A stretch of DNA of 64,000 nucleotides, from assembly GCA_016717265.1 (NCBI GenBank), contig JADKFX010000001.1, forward strand, positions 1,252,501 to 1,316,500, read 5' to 3'. Shown here one piece after another: positions 37,830 to 46,341 of this stretch. This DNA comes from Saprospiraceae bacterium (GTDB lineage Bacteria; Bacteroidota; Bacteroidia; Chitinophagales; Saprospiraceae). Each line of letters opens with the position of its first letter. The first letter of the stretch is position 1. The notes under the pieces are model-generated. The model searched no databases and was not told where the DNA came from. It saw nothing but the letters and a program-made list of their open reading frames with translations. Made by a program: the position numbers and the translations under genes.

Positions 37830-38537
37830 ATGAATAAAGGTATTCTTCATTTAATTCCGGTTCCATTAAGCGGAGGGAATTCCACCTCACTATGTGATGC
37901 ATCTATTCAAGCAGCAAGGAGTTTAAATATATTTGTTGCAGAGCGGGCAAAAACTGCCAGACAATTTCTAAAAGAAATTAAGCATCCTGTTCCATTAAAT
38001 GAATTGACCATTTATGAGTATCCACAAAAGGAAGTTCCAGAATTTGAAAAGGGTATTATAGATTTAATATTATCTGGAAGTAATATGGGATTGGTTTCAG
38101 AGGCTGGACTTCCATGCATTGCAGATCCAGGTTTTGAATTAGTCCAATTAGCACACGAACATCAAGTTCAAATAGTGCCATATGCAGGACCAAATTCAAT
38201 GATAATGGCATTAATGGCCAGTGGTTTTAGCGGACAAGAATTTCATTTTCATGGTTATCTTCCTGCAAAGAAGGAAATTTTACGAAGCAAGTTAATACAG
38301 CTAAGTCAGGAGTTGAAAAGATACGGAATACCTCAAATTTTTATGGAGACCCCATATAGAAATAAACAAGTTTTAGAATTAGTAAAGCATAATGTTCCGG
38401 CGGATTTAAAATTATCAATTTCCTGTTCGTTAACAACGGATGTTCAATCCATAAAAACAAAGCGGGTTAGGGATTGGAATATGGCAGATTTTACAATCTA
38501 TTTTGATCAACCGGCGATTTTTATTTTGGGCAAATAA
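37830..38537 (+). CDS. SAM-dependent methyltransferase, RsmI-like paralogue
   Basis: A 235-residue member of the tetrapyrrole methylase/RsmI superfamily. It starts LHLIPVPLSGG, with AERAKTARQFL, the SAM-pocket motif GLVSEAGLPCIADPGFELV (RsmI has VTDAGTPGISDP here) and the FHGYLPAKK that matches RsmI's FNGFLPQKK. It lacks the C-terminal extension of RsmI. True rsmI is at 51499, so this is the divergent second copy common in Bacteroidota, with an unknown target, perhaps another RNA residue. It is followed 7 bases later by the GH16 gene. Confidence 0.8.
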   Translation: MNKGILHLIPVPLSGGNSTSLCDASIQAARSLNIFVAERAKTARQFLKEIKHPVPLNELTIYEYPQKEVPEFEKGIIDLILSGSNMGLVSEAGLPCIADPGFELVQLAHEHQVQIVPYAGPNSMIMALMASGFSGQEFHFHGYLPAKKEILRSKLIQLSQELKRYGIPQIFMETPYRNKQVLELVKHNVPADLKLSISCSLTTDVQSIKTKRVRDWNMADFTIYFDQPAIFILGK

Positions 38538-38544
38538 AACAACT

Positions 38545-39435
38545 ATGAATTCAATTCAATACATTTTAGTTCTTGTTTTTATAAATTCAATTGTAATTGC
38601 ACAATCAGCAAATATTTTGGAAATAAAATCAAAGCAAAATTCTGTTTGTAATGATCAGACATGGAATTTAGTTTGGCAAGATGAATTTGATGGGAATCAA
38701 TTAGATGTTTCAAAGTGGTTTAGTTATTATCCATATACTAATACTGGGATGGATACCTGTCTTCAATGCAGATCACTCGGTGGCGATCTTTTTATTTCAG
38801 ATAGCAACCTGGTTTTTGAGGATGGAGTTCTAAAGATTATGGCGAAAAAACAAAAAGCTTCTTGGTTTGGAAAAGAATTTGAGCATACTTCTGGAAATTT
38901 GTTTTCAAAACAAGGATTCCTATATGGTAGATTTGAAATACGTTGTAAACTTCCAAAAGGACTTGGTTTGTGGCCTGCGTTTTGGACTTTAGGCGAAGGT
39001 GTAATTGAAGAAATTGATGTTTTCGAGATTAAAGGGAATCGAATGCGCAGATTTCAATCTAATTATCATCATTGTTATGATAAAGATAAAAAATGTCAAG
39101 ACCTCGAATGGCACAGTTCGCCAGATTTAAGTTCTAAATTTAATGTTTTTGCAATTGAATGGGATCCTTATTTTATAAAGTGGTTTATAAATGACAAATT
39201 AGTAAGGACTTTAGGAGGTTATCAATCGATTAAATCAGAAAAGAGAATAAAAAATTGTACCCTTAAACCAGGAAATTATGTCCTCATAGAGAATTATCCA
39301 AAACATAAAGCGAGAATTATTGCCGGATTGGGAATAGAAGGAACAGGCCGTAAGAAGAAACTAAAGGATTCTTTATTTCCTGCTGCATTAGAAATAGATT
39401 ATATCAGGATCTATCAAAGACCTGCCATAGAATAA
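38545..39435 (+). CDS. secreted glycoside hydrolase family 16 protein
   Basis: A 296-residue exported glycosidase. A signal peptide ends near SIVIAQ (about residue 17). The GH16 jelly-roll follows: WNLVWQDEFDGNQLDVSKW, GRFEIRCKLPKGLGLWPAFWTLG, and the catalytic EEIDVFEIKG (about 153-162), with the nucleophile and acid/base glutamates in the ExDxFE pattern. GH16 enzymes cut beta-1,3/1,4-glucans, laminarin, agar or carrageenan; the substrate is not clear here. There is no T9SS tail. The ATG at 38545 gives a proper signal peptide. The end overlaps the convergent deacetylase gene by 22 bases. Confidence 0.85.
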   Translation: MNSIQYILVLVFINSIVIAQSANILEIKSKQNSVCNDQTWNLVWQDEFDGNQLDVSKWFSYYPYTNTGMDTCLQCRSLGGDLFISDSNLVFEDGVLKIMAKKQKASWFGKEFEHTSGNLFSKQGFLYGRFEIRCKLPKGLGLWPAFWTLGEGVIEEIDVFEIKGNRMRRFQSNYHHCYDKDKKCQDLEWHSSPDLSSKFNVFAIEWDPYFIKWFINDKLVRTLGGYQSIKSEKRIKNCTLKPGNYVLIENYPKHKARIIAGLGIEGTGRKKKLKDSLFPAALEIDYIRIYQRPAIE

Positions 39436-40079
39436 ACTAAATCCTGTGTTGCTGGACTTAAAATTCGATGATCAAGTGCTTTAAATGTGTAGCCCTGTAA
39501 AGTATAGTATTCTAAAACCTGAGGCAAAACAGCATATAATTTTTCAGCCGATTTTAAAGAATCATGAAATACAATTATAGAACCCGGTTTTGTATTTTTA
39601 AGTACATTTTGAAAGCAGTCTTCCGCGCTAATATGCGGGTCAAAATCACCACTCAAAACATCCCACATAATAATTTTATAATGATGTTTTAAAAGTCTTG
39701 TTTGCGAAGGTCTTAGTCTACCATAAGGGGGTCTGAATAATTTAGAACCGGATATCGCTGCTGCTTTTTTAACATTATTGAGATATACAAGATTGTCTGT
39801 TTTCCAACCCGATAAATGGTTATAAGTATGGCTCCCTATACTATGGCCACTTTCTATTATTTGCTTAAAGATTTGCGGGTGTTTTTCAATATTTTGACCT
39901 ACACAGAAAAAACTGGCTTTTGCATGATATTGTTCTAATTGCTTTAATACCCAAGGAGTTACTACAGGTATTGGGCCGTCGTCAAAAGTTAGATAAATAT
40001 CTGCTTCTTGGCTATCGACACGCCAAATCAGATCAGAAAACATATTCTGAAGAAACCGAGGAGTGAAACTCAGATACAT
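39414..40079 (-). CDS. polysaccharide deacetylase (NodB domain)
   Basis: A 221-residue carbohydrate esterase family 4 enzyme that removes N- or O-acetyl groups from a polysaccharide. All motifs are seen: TFDDGP with the base and metal Asp (about 29-34), metal histidines in SIGSHTYNHLSGW (HxxxH), RPPYGRLR, MWDVLSGDFD, and IVFHDS near the end. There is no clear signal peptide, though the N-terminus is short and hydrophobic in part. In Bacteroidota the close relatives are often annotated as peptidoglycan or chitooligosaccharide deacetylases. The substrate is not settled here. Confidence 0.9.
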   Translation of the reverse strand: MYLSFTPRFLQNMFSDLIWRVDSQEADIYLTFDDGPIPVVTPWVLKQLEQYHAKASFFCVGQNIEKHPQIFKQIIESGHSIGSHTYNHLSGWKTDNLVYLNNVKKAAAISGSKLFRPPYGRLRPSQTRLLKHHYKIIMWDVLSGDFDPHISAEDCFQNVLKNTKPGSIIVFHDSLKSAEKLYAVLPQVLEYYTLQGYTFKALDHRILSPATQDLVYSMAGL

Positions 40080-40212
40080 GGATAAGCACAGGTTTATAGG
40101 TACCTACGTGTAAAGATGGAAAACGGATTCCAACTTTTTAACATTATTTTCATGATTAACAATATCTTATGAGCTGGAGTACAGATATTTGCAATCAATT
40201 ATAATAATTTCT

Positions 40213-41742
40213 ATGGATAGTTCTGTGCGATTGCGATTTGCCCCAAGTCCTACTGGTCCCTTACATATAGGTGGAATCCGGACAGCTTTATATAATTATC
40301 TTTTTGCAAGGAAGTATGGCGGAAGCTTTATTCTGCGGATCGAAGATACAGACCAGGGACGTTATGTTCAAGGTGCAGAACAATATATTATAGATTGTTT
40401 AAATTGGGTGGGTTTAGTGCCAGATGAAGGCCCTGGATTTGGAGGACCTTATGGACCGTATAGGCAATCGGATCGCAAACCTATATATGTAGAACATGCC
40501 TTGGCATTAATTAACAAAGGAGAAGCCTATTATGCCTTCGACACAGGAGAAGAATTAGAAAATTTAAGAGCAGCCAACGGAGGGAATCAAAAATATGATT
40601 TTGTTACCAGAAATCAAATGCGCAATTCATTGGTTCTTTCAGAGGATGAGACAAACCGATTGCTTAAGGCAGGATTGTCTTATGTGATCCGATTGAAAGT
40701 TCCTGAGAATCAAGAAGTGCAAATTGAAGACATAATTCGAGGGCAAGTAATTTTTAAAACGACGGAGCTTGATGATAAAGTTTTAATAAAATCAGATGGA
40801 ATGCCAACCTATCATATGGCAAATGTGGTAGATGATTATTTGATGAAAATAAGCCATGTAATTCGAGGCGAAGAGTGGTTGTCTTCTACGGCACATCATG
40901 TTTTATTATACAGAGCATTTGGTTGGTTGGATCAAATGCCAAAATTTGCACATTTACCTTTAATTATGAAACCTACAGGAAATGGTAAATTATCAAAACG
41001 AGATGGTGCTCAATTTGGATTTCCTGTTTTTCCAATAAGCTGGCAGCCAAAAGAAGGGGAGTCTTTACTAGGTTTTCGCGAATTTGGATTTGAACCGGAA
41101 GCTTTATTAAATTTTTTAGCCTTACTTGGTTGGAATAATGGTACAGAACAAGAAATCTATTCAATGGAAGAATTGATTCAGGCTTTTTCATTAGAAAAAA
41201 TTGTAAAATCAGGAGCTCGTTTTGATTTTGAAAAAGGAAAATGGTTCAATCAACAATACTTGCATCAAAAATCCGGGTTTCCTTTTATTCAAAGAATCAA
41301 AGACGATTTTATAAACAATGGAATTCAAGTTTCAGACGAGATCGCTGTGCAAATTTTTGATTTATTTAAAGACAGAGTATTGTTTTTTAAAGATTATTTG
41401 CAATTAGGAAAAGTATATTTTTTGGAATTAGAGTCCTATGATTCTGAATTCATAATAAAAAAGTTTAAGCCAGAATTTATTTCAGTTTTGCAATCCGTTT
41501 CTGAAATTTTAAATCATTTGGAATTTTGGAATCCGGAGCAAATTGAAGTTGCATTAAAAGAATTTTTAAAATCTGCTGCGATTAAACCTGGAGAATTGTT
41601 TCCGTTATTACGTGTTTTAATTAGTGGTATTCCAACAGGACCTGATGCTTTTAAAATGATTTCATTTTTAGGTCGGGAGAAAATGGTTATCAGAATTTAT
41701 AAATTTATTGAGTTCATAAATACTAAAAAGCAAGAAGCATGA
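40213..41742 (+). CDS. gltX: glutamate--tRNA ligase
   Basis: A class I aminoacyl-tRNA synthetase that charges tRNA-Glu, 509 residues. The first signature is RFAPSPTGPLHIGG (HIGH-type), and the second KLSKRDG (KMSKS-type, about 259-265). The WLSSTAHHVLLY and FAHLPLIMKP stretches match the family. The ATG at 40213 gives the standard N-terminus; a TTG 24 bases earlier is not needed. It overlaps the next gene by 4 bases (ATGA), so the two are translationally coupled. Confidence 0.97.
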   Translation: MDSSVRLRFAPSPTGPLHIGGIRTALYNYLFARKYGGSFILRIEDTDQGRYVQGAEQYIIDCLNWVGLVPDEGPGFGGPYGPYRQSDRKPIYVEHALALINKGEAYYAFDTGEELENLRAANGGNQKYDFVTRNQMRNSLVLSEDETNRLLKAGLSYVIRLKVPENQEVQIEDIIRGQVIFKTTELDDKVLIKSDGMPTYHMANVVDDYLMKISHVIRGEEWLSSTAHHVLLYRAFGWLDQMPKFAHLPLIMKPTGNGKLSKRDGAQFGFPVFPISWQPKEGESLLGFREFGFEPEALLNFLALLGWNNGTEQEIYSMEELIQAFSLEKIVKSGARFDFEKGKWFNQQYLHQKSGFPFIQRIKDDFINNGIQVSDEIAVQIFDLFKDRVLFFKDYLQLGKVYFLELESYDSEFIIKKFKPEFISVLQSVSEILNHLEFWNPEQIEVALKEFLKSAAIKPGELFPLLRVLISGIPTGPDAFKMISFLGREKMVIRIYKFIEFINTKKQEA

Positions 41743-43157
41743 AGATTAAATTTTGTGGAGCGGCACGAGAAGTAACTGGTTCGTGTCATTTAGTAAGCTT
41801 GGATAATGGTTATAAAATTTTATTGGACTGTGGTTTGTTCCAGGGAGGTGTTGAGAATATTGATGAGTTGAATGCGACCTGGAGTTTTCAGCCTGCTGAA
41901 GTGGATGTCTTAATTTTATCACATGCTCATATTGATCATTGCGGTAGAATCCCAAAGTTAGTGAAAGATGGATTTCGGGGAAATATCATATGCACCCATG
42001 CAACGCGTGACCTGGCTTCGATTATGTTGATGGATACAGCACATATTCAGGAGCGCGACGCAGAGTATAAAAATAAACGAATAGACAAAAAGAGACAATT
42101 TCATCCAAATTCGAATGCGCCAAAAGTGAAGCCAATTTATAATGCAGCCGATGTTGCATTAGCAATGAAACTATTTGTATCTGTTTCATACGATCGTTGG
42201 ATTGATGTGGCGAAAGGGATTAAAGTTTTATTTACAGATGCGGGTCATATCTTAGGCTCAGCAAGTATAAATCTTGTAATAAATCAGGGAGGTGATGATT
42301 TTAGACTTGCATTTTCTGGAGATATTGGACGGCCCAATAGACCTATACTAAGAGATCCTCAGGATATGTTACCTGCAGATGTGATTATTACAGAATCAAC
42401 TTATGGCGATAAATTACATCTTGAGAAACCTGCTGAAAAAGAACGATTCTTAAGTATTATACAACAAACATGCTTTCAAAATAGAGGTAAGTTAATTATT
42501 CCGGCCTTTAGCTTGGGAAGAACGCAGGAATTGGTTTTTATTTTGGATCAATTAGTGAATGAAGGTAAACTGACGAATTTACCCGTATTTGTGGATAGTC
42601 CATTGGCAGTAAATGCAACGGATATTTTTAAAGCCCATTCTGAATGTTTTGATGATGAATTGCACCGATATATTATTAAGGATCCCGATCCATTTGGGTT
42701 TAAACGTTTGAGTTATATAACAGATGTAAATGAATCAAAAAAATTAAATACAAGTAAAGAACCCTGTATCATTATTTCTGCTGCTGGAATGTTAAATGCA
42801 GGTAGAATTCAGCATCATGTTTATAATACTATTGAGAATCCTAAAAATACGATTTTGTTAGTAGGGTATTGTTCTCCTCAAACTCCAGGTGGGCAATTGC
42901 AAAGAGGAGCGGATACGATTCGATTATTTGGGGATGATATGAAAGTCAATGCAAAAGTTGAAATCATGGATTCTTTTTCTGCACATGGTGATCAAAAGGA
43001 AATGCATCATTTTTTAACAAATCAAATGAATACTTGTAAACAATTATTCCTTGTACACGGAGAATATGAAACACAAAAAGTTTACAAAGATTATTTAAAT
43101 AATCATGGGTTTGCGAAGATTGAAATTCCTGAATTAAAACAAGAAATCGCGCTCTAG
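41739..43157 (+). CDS. metallo-beta-lactamase/beta-CASP family RNA-processing nuclease
   Basis: A 472-residue MBL-fold protein. Zinc motifs are SHAHIDHCGRIPKL (HxHxDH, about 66-71), GHILGSA, and GDIGRPNRPIL. The beta-CASP domain in the middle includes PAFSLGRTQELVFIL and IIISAAGMLNAGRIQHH. The C-terminal RNA-specificity segment has VGYCSPQTPGGQL and SFSAHGDQKEMHHFL. This architecture is that of CPSF-73/YSH1-like endo- or exoribonucleases. It is coupled to gltX by an ATGA overlap. The specific RNA target is unknown. Confidence 0.9.
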   Translation: MKIKFCGAAREVTGSCHLVSLDNGYKILLDCGLFQGGVENIDELNATWSFQPAEVDVLILSHAHIDHCGRIPKLVKDGFRGNIICTHATRDLASIMLMDTAHIQERDAEYKNKRIDKKRQFHPNSNAPKVKPIYNAADVALAMKLFVSVSYDRWIDVAKGIKVLFTDAGHILGSASINLVINQGGDDFRLAFSGDIGRPNRPILRDPQDMLPADVIITESTYGDKLHLEKPAEKERFLSIIQQTCFQNRGKLIIPAFSLGRTQELVFILDQLVNEGKLTNLPVFVDSPLAVNATDIFKAHSECFDDELHRYIIKDPDPFGFKRLSYITDVNESKKLNTSKEPCIIISAAGMLNAGRIQHHVYNTIENPKNTILLVGYCSPQTPGGQLQRGADTIRLFGDDMKVNAKVEIMDSFSAHGDQKEMHHFLTNQMNTCKQLFLVHGEYETQKVYKDYLNNHGFAKIEIPELKQEIAL

Positions 43158-43165
43158 TTATTTAA

Positions 43166-43915
43166 TTAATTTGCTGTGTATTGTAATAAATTGGATTGAC
43201 TTGAATAGGTAGCAGAAATATTTTCTTTTGTAAACACCTTTTGGGTGTCGCCATATGCCATTAATTTTTGATTAATTAATATGACTCTGTCAAAATAATT
43301 TAGAACGCTATCTAAATCGTGATGGACAACCATTACCGTTTTTCCATCTGCAGCCAATTGTTTCATAATTTCGATAATCTTTTTTTCCGTTTTGATATCT
43401 ACACCTACAAAGGGTTCATCCATTAATAAGATGTCCGCTTGCTGGCATAAAGCACGAGCAAGAAAAACGCGCTGTTGTTGGCCACCTGATAATTCTCCGA
43501 TTTGTTTGTCTTTTAATTTTACAATATCCAATTGTTCTAAAGCATACGAAATGATTTCATGATCCTTGGTATGCATACGTTCTAATAGTTTCTTATGTGG
43601 AAATCTACCCATGGAGACAATATCATAAACAGTAGCTGGAAATTGCCAATCTACATCATCTTTTTGTGGAACATATGCAATATGTGTCAACATATCTTGT
43701 GCTGGGGAACCTAAAATTTTTATTTCTCCAGAGCTTATTGGAACTTCTTGCAAAATAGATTTAAAGAGTGTAGATTTTCCTGCCCCATTGGGACCAATTA
43801 ATCCATAAATTAAACCTGCTTCAATTTTAAGATAAATATTACTCAGGACCCTTTTATGCTCGTAAGCAACGGACAATCCATTGACTTCAATTGAAAATTC
43901 AGCGGGATTTTTCAT
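43166..43915 (-). CDS. metal ABC transporter ATP-binding protein (Mn/Zn/Fe type)
   Basis: A 249-residue ABC ATPase. Walker A is GPNGAGKST (about 41-49), the Q-loop YVPQKDDVDW, signature LSGGQQQRV, Walker B ILLMDEPFVGVD, and the switch His in MVVHHD. The FPATVYDIVSMGR stretch is typical of the ZnuC/MntB group. Its start overlaps the binding-protein gene by 4 bases, so it is the third gene of the regulator-binding protein-ATPase operon. No permease gene follows: the next gene is on the other strand 9 bases away. Confidence 0.93.
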   Translation of the reverse strand: MKNPAEFSIEVNGLSVAYEHKRVLSNIYLKIEAGLIYGLIGPNGAGKSTLFKSILQEVPISSGEIKILGSPAQDMLTHIAYVPQKDDVDWQFPATVYDIVSMGRFPHKKLLERMHTKDHEIISYALEQLDIVKLKDKQIGELSGGQQQRVFLARALCQQADILLMDEPFVGVDIKTEKKIIEIMKQLAADGKTVMVVHHDLDSVLNYFDRVILINQKLMAYGDTQKVFTKENISATYSSQSNLLQYTAN

Positions 43916-44898
43916 TTGCGTCTTTTAAGAATTAAAATAATTAATAATAGAATTGTCAATATACCAGGAATCCAATAGAATAAGATTTTATTTGAATCTG
44001 ATTTTGCAGGTATAACATTTTCTTGTATACTTTTGCTGAGAGCTTCTGCGATCGTATTTGCATTATTTTTCAACATCTGGATATACGTTCCAGCGGGTCC
44101 AGTGGTATCGCCAAGGGAGTCTGCAAATAATTTACCTCCGATGGTAATATTATTTTCTTTACTCATTTGCTCCATGAGTTTAGGATTTATGGTGCTTTCG
44201 ATAAAAATAGCGGGTATTTTTTTCTCTTTTATTAAATGATTTACTCTTATAAAATCTCCAGTCTGCACATCAGCTTCTGTGGAAGTACCTAATAAAGATT
44301 CCACTTGTAAACCGTACCGATTTCCAAAATAATGAAATGCATCATGCGAAGTTATTAAAATGCGTTGTTGTTCAGGAATCGTATTTATTTTTTGTTGAAT
44401 ATATTGATTTAATTCTTGCAATTCCTTTTTGTAAATATCTAAATTGAATTGGTATTCTTTATCATGTAAAGGATCTAAAGCGATGAGTGCTTTTGTTATG
44501 TTTTCGGCATAAATAATTCCATGTAAGGCATCCATCCAGGCATGAGGGTCTGTAGAATTTTTAAATTGAGGATTCGTTATGGGAGTGATCCCTTCTGTTA
44601 TAATGATAGATTTTGCTTTTGATCCGGAGGAAGTAATTAATTTTTGAAGCCAGCCTTCAAACGTAAAACCATTAATTAAAATCAGGTCTGCAGCATTCAC
44701 TTTACGAATATCATTGGGTGTAGGTTCATATAAATGTGGGTCCGACCCAATGGGCACGATCACTTCCACATCAATCAAATTGCCTCCAAGAACGCTTGCC
44801 ATGTCCGCCCACATAGATGCGGTTGCAAGAATTTTTGGTTTCGCCATTCCAGTTGTATAGAAAATTAAAATAAGGATAAAAGAAATATATTTTTTCAT
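43912..44898 (-). CDS. metal-binding protein of a Mn/Zn/Fe ABC transporter
   Basis: A 328-residue cluster A-I (ZnuA/MntA/TroA) solute-binding protein. A signal peptide (about 1-19) is followed by the metal-ligand His in VPIGSDPHLYEPTPND, the second in STDPHAWMD, a third in ITSHDAFHYFGNRYG and an Asp/Glu in IFIESTINP. TGDFIRVNHLIKE fits the family. Unusually there is a C-terminal transmembrane helix (ILFYWIPGILTILLLIILIL) followed by KRRK, so the protein is probably tethered to the inner membrane. The long His-rich loop of zinc-specific ZnuA is absent, which slightly favours manganese or iron. Confidence 0.9.
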   Translation of the reverse strand: MKKYISFILILIFYTTGMAKPKILATASMWADMASVLGGNLIDVEVIVPIGSDPHLYEPTPNDIRKVNAADLILINGFTFEGWLQKLITSSGSKAKSIIITEGITPITNPQFKNSTDPHAWMDALHGIIYAENITKALIALDPLHDKEYQFNLDIYKKELQELNQYIQQKINTIPEQQRILITSHDAFHYFGNRYGLQVESLLGTSTEADVQTGDFIRVNHLIKEKKIPAIFIESTINPKLMEQMSKENNITIGGKLFADSLGDTTGPAGTYIQMLKNNANTIAEALSKSIQENVIPAKSDSNKILFYWIPGILTILLLIILILKRRK

Positions 44899-44910
44899 AC
44901 TAAAATAATA

Positions 44911-45573
44911 TTATGGTTTTACGAAAATATCTTGAGAAACTTGATGTGTAATTAAAACTTCTTGCTGATTATCTACTGAAAGCTTTAAGGATTGATCATA
45001 TGCGCCAATTTCAAGAATTTGAATCATGGATCCAGGCTTTAATTGAATACTATCTAAGTATTTTAAAAAATCAGAATGATGCTTTCGAACGCCAAGCATA
45101 AGCACTGTTTTGCCGGGTTCTTTAACAGAAGCAAGGGCTACCTGATTTCTATATGTAAAACTCCCATTTTCGTTTGGAATTGGATCGCCATGAGGATCAA
45201 ATTTTGGAAACCCAAGAAAAGCATCCAGTTTTTCAATTAATTGAATAGAATGAATATGTTCTAATTGCTCCGCCACTTCATGGACTTCATCCCAGGTAAA
45301 GCCTAATTTATCATGTAAAAATGCTTCCCAAAGTCGATGTTTTCTCAACAACATAATAGCAGTTTTCTGACCATCACGGGTTAAGTTTACGCCGTAATAT
45401 TTTTCATAGGTAAGCATATTTTTATCAGAAAGTTTCTTAATCATATCTGTTACAGATGCACTTGTAGTGCCTAACTCATCAGCAATCGCTTTTGTATTAA
45501 CGTTCTGATCTGCACTGTTTTGGGCAATTTTGTATATTGCCTTCAAATAGTTTTCTTCTGATTGGGTAAACAT
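44911..45573 (-). CDS. DtxR/MntR-family metal-dependent transcriptional repressor
   Basis: A 220-residue repressor. It has an N-terminal winged helix (FTQSEENYLKAIYKIAQ, then KAIADELGTTSASVTDMIKKLSDKNML), a dimerisation and metal-binding domain (LRKHRLWEAFLHDKLGFTWDEVHEVAEQLEHIHS) and a C-terminal FeoA/SH3-like domain (LKPGSMIQILEIG). It senses Mn or Fe in the cytosol. It leads an operon with the binding protein (12-base gap) and ABC ATPase. The ATG at 45573 is supported by the family N-terminus; the TTG at 45618 is the -33 element of the promoter. A matching palindrome on that promoter predicts autoregulation. Confidence 0.93.
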   Translation of the reverse strand: MFTQSEENYLKAIYKIAQNSADQNVNTKAIADELGTTSASVTDMIKKLSDKNMLTYEKYYGVNLTRDGQKTAIMLLRKHRLWEAFLHDKLGFTWDEVHEVAEQLEHIHSIQLIEKLDAFLGFPKFDPHGDPIPNENGSFTYRNQVALASVKEPGKTVLMLGVRKHHSDFLKYLDSIQLKPGSMIQILEIGAYDQSLKLSVDNQQEVLITHQVSQDIFVKP

Positions 45574-45582
45574 AGAGTAAAA

Positions 45583-45598
45583 TTTAGGCAAAGCTAAA
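45583..45598. promoter_or_regulatory. DtxR/MntR-type operator palindrome
   Basis: TTTAGGCAAAGCTAAA is a 16-bp interrupted palindrome close to the TTTAGG-N4-CCTAAA boxes bound by manganese- or iron-sensing DtxR-family repressors (one mismatch in the right half). It covers the -7 box of the repressor gene and lies between that gene and the divergent nitroreductase. Binding would block the operon's promoter. Confidence 0.7.
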
Positions 45599-45618
45599 AT
45601 AATATTTAAATATAACAA
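45589..45618 (-). promoter_or_regulatory. promoter of the metal-uptake operon
   Basis: On the minus strand: TTG (45618-45616), exactly 19 bases, then TAGCTTTG (45596-45589). This is the full Bacteroidota consensus and the clearest promoter in the window. It is about 15 bases before the repressor ATG, and the operator palindrome overlaps its -7 box. Confidence 0.75.
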
Positions 45619-45631
45619 AATAAAAATAATA

Positions 45632-46210
45632 ATGAATCAAAAATTTACAATTTTAACTGAAGTGATACGGTCGAGAAGGGCTATTTTTCCTCAATTTTAT
45701 GAATCCGGGCAGATTTCTGATGATATTTTGGATTCAATTCTCGAGAATGCTAGGTGGGCTCCAACCCATAAAAAAACGGAACCTTGGCGTTTTGTAATTA
45801 TTAAAAATGAAAAATTACAAGATTTATCCAATTTCCTGGGGGCATTTTATAAGTCAAAAACTACCGATGAAACGTTTGATCCTATTAAAATGAAAAAAGC
45901 AGGTGAAAAAGCACTTCAAGCTGCCTGTGTTATAGCAATATGTATTCACCGGAGTCCGGAAACATTGATTCCAGCCTGGGAAGAAACAGCTGCACTTGCT
46001 TGTGCTGTTCAAAATATTTGGTTAAGCTGTGCATCACTTGATATTGGCTCGTATTGGAGTACACCAGAGGCAATTCAGTCTTTGAATTTATTTTTAAATC
46101 TGGATCCCAATGAATCCTGTCTAGGTTTATTTTATATGGGTTGGTCAAAATATCAACCACCTGCTTCAATTCGGAAACCCTTATCTGAAATTGTAAAACG
46201 AATAGGCTAA
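45632..46210 (+). CDS. nitroreductase family protein
   Basis: A 192-residue FMN-dependent oxidoreductase of the nitroreductase superfamily. It has the N-terminal SRRAIFPQF (RRS-type FMN phosphate contact), ILENARWAPTHKKTEPWRFVII (conserved Ala-Pro-x-x-x-Pro stretch), EETAALACAVQNIWLSCASLDIGSYW and the late CLGLFYMGW. The substrate is unknown; relatives reduce nitro compounds, quinones or flavins. It is divergent from the metal-repressor operon, and its upstream region shares the operator palindrome, so metal-dependent control is possible but unproven. Confidence 0.85.
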   Translation: MNQKFTILTEVIRSRRAIFPQFYESGQISDDILDSILENARWAPTHKKTEPWRFVIIKNEKLQDLSNFLGAFYKSKTTDETFDPIKMKKAGEKALQAACVIAICIHRSPETLIPAWEETAALACAVQNIWLSCASLDIGSYWSTPEAIQSLNLFLNLDPNESCLGLFYMGWSKYQPPASIRKPLSEIVKRIG

Positions 46211-46341
46211 TCCAAATTGATTTAATTTATAGAGAAATTTTTACTTCGATATTATTTTCATTAAGGAGGAAGTTTTAAAACTGAAATAGGAAGTAATTTT
46301 ACAAACTATTAAACGTTTCATAGTTTATTTGGTCTAATTGT

